Assembly (NCBI RefSeq): GCF_030253575.1
Contig: NC_080557.1
Span: 41,740,501 to 41,804,500, forward strand
DNA from: Rhododendron vialii
Taxonomy: Eukaryota; Streptophyta; Magnoliopsida; Ericales; Ericaceae
Reading direction: 5' to 3'
DNA length: 64,000 nt
Shown: positions 58,583 to 64,000 of the stretch, in pieces
Layout: each line of letters starts with the position of its first letter
Position numbering within the stretch: position 1 is the first letter of the stretch
Made by a program: the position numbers and the translations under genes
The notes under the pieces: generated by a model
What the model saw: only the letters and a program-made list of their open reading frames with translations
Told to the model about the DNA's origin: nothing
Databases searched by the model: none

Positions 58583-59238
58583 TAGGGCTGTAAATGAACC
58601 GAGCCATTCGCGAACTGTTTGAGGCTCGGTTCGGTAAAAACTCGTTCGAGTTCGATTCGTCTGCTAAACGAACTGAACCTGAACCTCAATTCTAGGCTCG
58701 TTTCGTAAATGAGCCGAACCTGAGCCTAAAGGTATTCGGCTCGGTTAGGTTCGCGAACCTATACTTAAATTTAATTAATAATTCAATAGGGGTCTATTTG
58801 TAAATGTAAAAAATTTTAAAGTTGTATATATAATTCAATACTTATTTTTCTCCCAAATTCTATACGATCAATGAGAGAGTTTGCGTTCGCTTGAGTTTAA
58901 TGAGCTGAGCCGAATCAAATCTGAGTCTTGACGAGCTCAATTCGAGCTTAGATTCAGCTCGGCTGAATTCATTTGAGTTTAACAAGCCAAACTCGAGCCA
59001 AGATGTTCAAGATCGAATCGAACTCGAGCCGAATCCGAGCCGAACTCGAGCCAGACTAGTATCTTAACGAACCCAACCGAGCCGAACCTGAGCCTTGAAA
59101 AATTTTAACGAGCCGAACTCGAGCCAAGTTGTTCAGGCTCGAATCGAACTCGAACCGAATCCGAGCCGAACTCATACCTTAACGAACCCGAGCCGAACTT
59201 AACAGGGTTCGACTCGATTCGGTTCGTTTACAGCCCTT
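58583..59238. mobile_element. hAT-type element TAGGGCTGTAAA, nested in the larger hAT element
   Basis: Left end TAGGGCTGTAAATGAACCGA and right end TCGGTTCGTTTACAGCCCTT. Flanking TGATATGG (58571-58578) and GGATATGG (59239-59246) agree at 7 of 8 positions, with four extra bases on the left. The right half is an array of GAGCCGAACTCGAGCC words. Confidence 0.65.
58900..59220. repeat. array of GAGCCGAACTCGAGCC-type words
   Basis: Short imperfect repeats of GAGCCGAACTCGAGCCAA and GAATCGAACTCGAGCCGAA make up the right half of the nested hAT element. The words are self-complementary around CTCGAG. Confidence 0.7.
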
Positions 59239-61253
59239 GGATATGGGTAATTGGGCTCATAACTAATTGGATCTAAATAGGTCAGTGACCCATTAAAGAC
59301 CCAACCCACTAATAACTTATCCAATTTAGCCCAATCTCGCCCATTTTACACCCCTACTTCAAACTCTGTTTTCTAGTATTATAGAAATGGCAAATGAATT
59401 GATTGAGCCTATGAGAAAATTTGTCCAAAAAAAGGTTGAAAACGACAGCCAGACAACTGCTGCATACTAGTCTCTCATAGACATGATGATTCATGCCTTC
59501 AAGGTCCTGGCTCTCTCTCAACCTTTTGTGGAGGCAAAGACCAATCATGCCACACCAAAGTTTTGAGTATGATATTTCACACCGTAAGCCTTGTCTTGTT
59601 CTTTGGTATTATTATGGGAAAAAACAAGTAGGAGCTTATACATTATTAATAATGTAACCAACGAATTCGAAGATGGATACCGCTTTCCAACGAGGACAAC
59701 CCAATCGTGATTTTCATGTTACCGACAAATTAGCACCTCATATTTATAGTCAACCATAGAAAACACGAGTGGCCTTGACTTGTACTCCCATGGATAAAGA
59801 CCCCAACTATGGATACATGATTTACAATAAGGCCATGTTTCCACTATACTCCGAAGTATTTTGGACAACAACTTATTTTTTTATCATTTTATCTTAAATT
59901 GTTATAATAAATTTTTGGCTTTGAAACTTTCAATTAGCGTCTTAAGAGAGCACTAGAATTAAATAAGGAGCCTCAGGGCTCTCATTGAAAGTTTTAGAGC
60001 AAAAAATTTATTATAACTATTTAGAATAAAATGATTAGAAAAATAAGATATCCGCACCGATTCAAACAGATTAAAAATTGGAACAGTTAATTTTTTAACC
60101 ATTTTTTAAATATAACAACTGTATAAAAATATATTAAACAATTAAAAAATGAATTTATAATTAACAGATAAATAAAATATTTAATTTATTAGTAAAATAA
60201 AATATTATAGTTTTAGTATAATTAAAATAATTGAGTTTTGTAGTTATATAATTAATATAATGCATTATCTAATTTAAGATTGCACAAGGGCAAATAGTCA
60301 GTTGACAACTTTTTACATCATTCACATTTCTTTATACCTCTAATTTATCCTTCATCTAAATCAAGTACCTCATTCGTAAATGTCACATCAATGTGGGCTC
60401 TCCATTCTTAACTAATACCCCATACTATCTTATCATTTTTCCATAAATAATGTACCAAAAACTTATACCATATCCAATCGAGGCCTAGTAATGTTAAGTT
60501 GTTCAATTTAGTCAAGGCATTTTTAAGAAGGTGTTCCTCTAAGCAATTTTTGTTCTTATTCAATTTTTTTTCTGCATTTGTTAGTTTTGCTTCATACTTT
60601 TGTGGATTATTAATTCGTCTCGACACAGAAATTGATAAACTTTTGCTTAGCGGAACCTAGCCTAAGAGTCCGTGCAAAAAATCAGAACATCTTCAAATAC
60701 TTGATCAATTCATTCAATGTTTATCCAATTGAATTCAGCTAGAAAAATCTAACAAAATCTTACCGGTAACGAAATGGGCTCTCTTTTTTTACAATATTTT
60801 TTTTATAAATGTTATAAAATCAATTGAACGATTCTGATATTTTTGTGCAACTCACATCCGGTTTACGCATAGCTTTTTTATAAATATAAAATCTCGACCC
60901 TACACGTAAGGAGATCACGGGCCATCTACCGTGCTTCGGACTACTGCAAAACCCCTCTCCGTAACCAATAGAAAATCTCGCCATCACGGCCATCTGGCGC
61001 GCGCGCACGTGGCCCACTTGCACGGAGTGCGTGGTGGTAGAGCGAAGATAGATAGAGGCCATCACTTCGATGCACCTGATTTTTACTTTCGATTGGCGAG
61101 TTCAACTCGACTTCAACCAGAGCAAGCCGAGCGAGTCAGTCAGGTCGATCAAATGAGCCAATCCCCGGTAGAAGGAAAGCCGTTCGACGGGGACAGCTGA
61201 TTGGTTAAACTCTGGCCCGCTCTGAAGTCACTACAGCGAGAGTCCACAAAAAG

Positions 61254-61466
61254 GAGAAATTTTTGACTGTATGGTTGACGTGGTACCCGTACAGTACATT
61301 TGAGCCGTTCAAATAATGCAATCGACGGCTCGGATTGAAAGGCACTAAATGAACTTGAAGAAAATGAAGAGAGTGTTTTAATCCGAGCCATCGAATGCAT
61401 TATTTGAATTGCTCGGATGTGTTGCACGGGTACCACGTGGTACCGATTTGCAACCAAATATTTCTC
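61254..61466. mobile_element. hAT-type MITE, GAGAAATTTTTGG family
   Basis: Starts GAGAAATTTTTGACTG and ends GCAACCAAATATTTCTC. GACGTGGTACCCGTAC on the left mirrors CGGGTACCACGTGGTACC on the right; GAGCCGTTCAAATAATGCA mirrors TGCATTATTTGAATTGCTC. Flanking 8-mers ACAAAAAG and ACAAAGAA agree at 6 of 8. Confidence 0.7.
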
Positions 61467-61529
61467 ACAAAGAAGAGCGATGAGCCCCCAAGATTAGTTC
61501 GGTTGGTTAATGAGTTTGCTTTCTACATA

Positions 61530-61768
61530 CTCTATCCGTTCCATATTGAGAATCCACCACGAAAAGTGGTGTCATTTTTCAAATAAAAAAATCAATTACT
61601 TCCGTCTATAATTTTTTGAGTTTTTTTTTTGCATCAAATTAAAGAACTAATCAAGATCTTTAATATGGTGCGAAAAAATTCAAAAAATTATACATGAAAG
61701 TATTTGATTTTTTGATTTGAAAAATGGCAAGAAAGAGAAAGTGAGACTCTTTTTTTGTACGGAGGGAG
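61530..61768. mobile_element. Stowaway MITE
   Basis: Left end CTCTATCCGTTCCATATTG; right end, reverse-complemented, CTCCCTCCGTACAAAAAAAG. TA flanks both sides (61528-61529 and 61769-61770). Confidence 0.75.
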
Positions 61769-61972
61769 TAATTGATAGAAATTCGATTATTTGAGTCAAA
61801 TTGTAAGAAACTACTCACTTCGTCCTCGTTCTTTAGTTTCTTTTGGGAGTCTGTACCATTTTTCAATTGATTATATCTTATAATTTATAATTTTGTAAGT
61901 GATTTTGAAAACATAATTTAAAAGAGCTCATTGAGATATATCAAACAAGATTCATATTGCATATAAATAGTA

Positions 61973-62208
61973 CTCCCTCCGTCCAATTTTCATTGTCCTT
62001 TTTTGATATTCGCGTCAATTTTCAATCGCTTACATCTTTCAATAGAAATCTCCAAAAATATGCAATATAGATCTTGTTTAATAGTTCTCGATTAGGGCTA
62101 TAATACAAAATTTTCAAAATCATGAAAAATATTGTTAATTGGGAGATATAAACGTTGAAAGATTGATACGAATAACGAAAATAAACAACTAAAATAGAAC
62201 GGAGGGAG
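61973..62208. mobile_element. inner Stowaway MITE
   Basis: Ends CTCCCTCCGTCCAATTTTC and (reverse of right) CTCCCTCCGTTCTATTTTA, with TA on both sides. 236 bases long; the ends are close to the consensus. Confidence 0.85.
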
Positions 62209-62215
62209 TACTAAT

Positions 62216-63583
62216 GGCTTATTAACCTTTTTAGTCCCAAAAGTATTAACTTCGTCTCATTTTCGTCCCCAATCTAAACATTGCTGACATTTGGTCCCCA
62301 ATATATTAATTTTGTACCAATCAAGTCCCCAACTCTAACGCCGTGAGTCCCATCCGTCAAAACGAGGGGCATTCCTGTCATTTTGTCTACTGCCAATTTT
62401 CTGTCACATAAAAAACGTAAAAAAAAAAAAAAAAAAGAAGAAGAAGAAGAAAGAAAAGAAAAGAAAAGAAAAGAAAAGAGGTGGAAGAAGAGCAGATCGA
62501 TGGAGTTGTCAAAGCGGTGGAGTATTGGGACCTTCTATAGCGGAGCAACAGCAAAGAGGAAGCATAAGAGGGTTTTAGGGAAGGAAACGACGACGGAGAA
62601 GGGTTCGGAAAAAGTGAAGGTGAGGGTTGAGGTTGTGCCGGTGACGGCGGCACACGGGGACGATTGCGGTGTGGCCCGGCGGGGAAGGACGGGGACAGGC
62701 GGCCGCAATTGTGCGAAAGATAAGACTAGTTGCGTTCTTTGCTATCTGAACGGGTTGAGCAACAATCTTCAGTTTTTCACCCATTTTGAAAGGTCAATTG
62801 AGTATTTGAGTTGAGTATGGTTTGTGATTAAGCATTTGGCTATTACGATTATTATCACTTCCACTATTACGATTAGTGGATTTTTACTAATTAGATATGG
62901 GCTAATTATTTTCGTGCACATCCGTGGGTGATATGCTTTTGATTTGGGTTTTGGCAAATGATTTATTTTTGTTTTTGTCCTGGTGCGGGAACAGAGTAAA
63001 TTTGGGGATCTCTCGAGTCTTGAAACTTGTTTTGATTTTGGCTCGATTCAAGTGGAATAATCTTAAGCTCGATTCAAAAGCATGTGGGGTTATTCTTTTC
63101 CAGCCATGGCCGCTGCCGTGGCTTTTTTTCAACTGAAAAAAAAAAACCATGGCCGATTCAAGTGGAAAATTCTTTTCCAGCCATGGCCACCTCCGTGTTT
63201 CCTTTTCTTTTTTTTTTTGAGTGGTTTTGAGGTTTGGTAGCGAGTTTCTCAGCACAACAGTATAAACAGGGGATGAGGATAAGGGAAGGGAAAGAAGATA
63301 GGAGGGAGGAGAACGGTGGGGGCAGCCGGCGACCATGGCGGCGGCAGCCAAAACATGCTCTTTTCTTCTCTCTTCTTTTTTACGTTCTTCCTTCGACAGA
63401 AACTTGGCAGAGGACGAAATGATGAAAATACCCCTCATTTTGACGGACATGGCTCACGGCATTAGAGATGGGGACTTGATTGGTATAACATTAATATGTT
63501 GGGAACCAAATGTCAGCAATGTTTAGATTGAAGACGAAAATGAGACGAAGTTAATACATCGGGACCAAAAAAGTTAATAAGCT
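62216..63583. mobile_element. Mutator-like element with inverted ends of about 250 bp
   Basis: Left GGCTTATTAACCTTTTTAGT and the reverse of the right end AGCTTATTAACTTTTTTGGT open inverted repeats that continue for about 250 bases (for example TTAACTTCGTCTCATTTTCG, AACATTGCTGACATTTGGT, CGTCAAAACGAGGGGCATT and their mirrors). Ten-base duplications GAGTACTAAT at 62206-62215 and 63584-63593 fit the Mutator superfamily (9-11 bp). The 870-base interior lacks a transposase and may be captured host sequence. Confidence 0.8.
62500..62814 (+). CDS. hypothetical small ORF inside the Mutator-like element
   Basis: A 104-codon frame starting MELSKRWSIGTFYSG at the first ATG after a long A/GAAAA tract. 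It is GC-richer than the surrounding DNA, has a basic segment (AKRKHKRVLGK) and a Cys-containing end (CAKDKTSCVLCYLNGL). I recognise no domain. It may be a captured gene fragment, as in Pack-MULEs, or chance. The frame on the other strand (62575-62784) is also open. Confidence 0.25.
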   Translation: MELSKRWSIGTFYSGATAKRKHKRVLGKETTTEKGSEKVKVRVEVVPVTAAHGDDCGVARRGRTGTGGRNCAKDKTSCVLCYLNGLSNNLQFFTHFERSIEYLS

Positions 63584-64000
63584 GAGTACTAATTAGTTTT
63601 TTATTCAGTTGGGATGGAACGAGGGACAAAAGAATAGAGACGAATGAAGTAATTTCTTGTGAACCCAAAACCCCCTTTCTCAGCATGGGTTAACTATCTT
63701 TAGCGGACTGAAGAAAGAATTAATCGAAGTGCAAGTAAACTTGTCCTGACCGGGGGTTGGTGTTTTCCCACTTCACGAAAACCGCGGCACATGGCCGACG
63801 TGTTTTATAAAGATGCGGTGCTCTGTCCAAAACTTAAAAACGGCTTGTTCCCACTTACTAAATGGTGAGAGGATACGGTGTATCTCCGAGAGAACAAGGA
63901 ATGTAGTAACTCCCACATAGGCGTGTGGGTCCCGAAGGTGGGGTCCGAGACGGGGGGCGGGGGCAGTGGGTGATGGCAGGCGCATGTGACTCGCCGCAAG

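Larger units (their letters stand above)
57279..59356. mobile_element. 2.1-kb hAT-type element, ends TAGGGGTG
   Basis: The left end TAGGGGTGACAAATTG and the reverse of the right end TAGGGGTGTAAAATGG match, and perfect 8-bp duplications CTTCAAAC (57271-57278 and 59357-59364) fix both borders. The interior is rich in AACCCA and TGGGTT words near the ends. No transposase frame. It contains the element at 58583-59238. Confidence 0.8.
61814..63649. mobile_element. outer Stowaway MITE, split by two later insertions
   Basis: Left end CTCACTTCGTCCTCGTTCTT and the reverse of the right end CTTCATTCGTCTCTATTCTT match, with TA outside both (61812-61813 and 63650-63651). A younger Stowaway (61973-62208) and a Mutator-like element (62216-63583) lie inside. 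Confidence 0.65.
53983..64000. other. 10-kb region with transposons and no supported gene
   Basis: The PUB13 promoter lies at its start. From about 55600 to 56460 is sequence resembling an LTR: two TATA-like motifs (TATAAATT at 55755 and TATAAATA at 56215) and a T/C-rich leader. About 56509-57232 may be a decayed hAT element (ends CAGAGCCAGACC and GGGCCGGCCCT) that includes a long C run near 56741-56770. The hAT element at 57279-59356 and the nested stack at 61530-63649 are listed separately. Around 60900-61200 is a GC-richer patch with a short open frame I do not recognise. The last 350 bases hold nothing I can name. Confidence 0.45.

Noticed and set aside
62902-63450. 182-codon minus-strand open frame in the Mutator-like element
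   Set aside because: Lysine-rich low-complexity sequence crossing the inverted end and an internal duplication. No transposase motifs.

Overview
This is a stretch of plant nuclear DNA, almost certainly from a eudicot. Genes are split by GT-AG introns, intergenic DNA is AT-rich, there are many (GA)n/(CT)n tracts, and small transposable elements are dense. The repeat style (a SINE ending in an 'AGTCGAGG...AAGCTGACCC' module, many GA microsatellites) reminds me of woody asterids such as Ericales; that is a guess. Seven protein-coding genes can be supported.

Layout. 0.6-1.3 kb (-): secreted thaumatin-like protein, with a TATA box, a 22-bp G run and a CACTA-type transposon (1533-3362) just upstream. 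3.4-10.9 kb: no gene, but many foldback mini-elements. 11.1-12.0 kb (+): small split gene for a CLE46-like signalling peptide. 13.8-14.0 kb: a miniature LTR retrotransposon (TRIM). 14.7-22.5 kb (-): complete 11-exon gene for the thylakoid insertase ALB3 (451 aa). 25.7-26.9 kb (-): two-exon WOX2-type homeobox gene (229 aa). 33.0-33.7 kb (+): plant protein with one membrane anchor and no known function. 41.1-42.3 kb (+): two-exon Dof zinc-finger factor (303 aa). 49.2-54.0 kb (-): four-exon U-box/ARM E3 ligase of the PUB13/SPL11 type (647 aa). The last 10 kb holds no supported gene but has a 2.1-kb hAT element carrying a nested element, and a stack of Stowaway elements split by a Mutator-like element with long inverted ends.

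The genes do not form a pathway; this is ordinary gene-by-gene plant organisation. A CLE peptide gene and a WOX gene (classes that often act together in stem-cell signalling) lie 14 kb apart, but nothing in the sequence links them. The most informative part of the window is the transposon archaeology. Several elements can be delimited to the base from target-site duplications: a 63-bp hAT hairpin in an ALB3 intron, a three-copy Mutator-type MITE family, the TRIM, and the nested stack at 61.5-63.6 kb. No bacterial-style systems, CRISPR arrays, tRNA or rRNA genes were seen.
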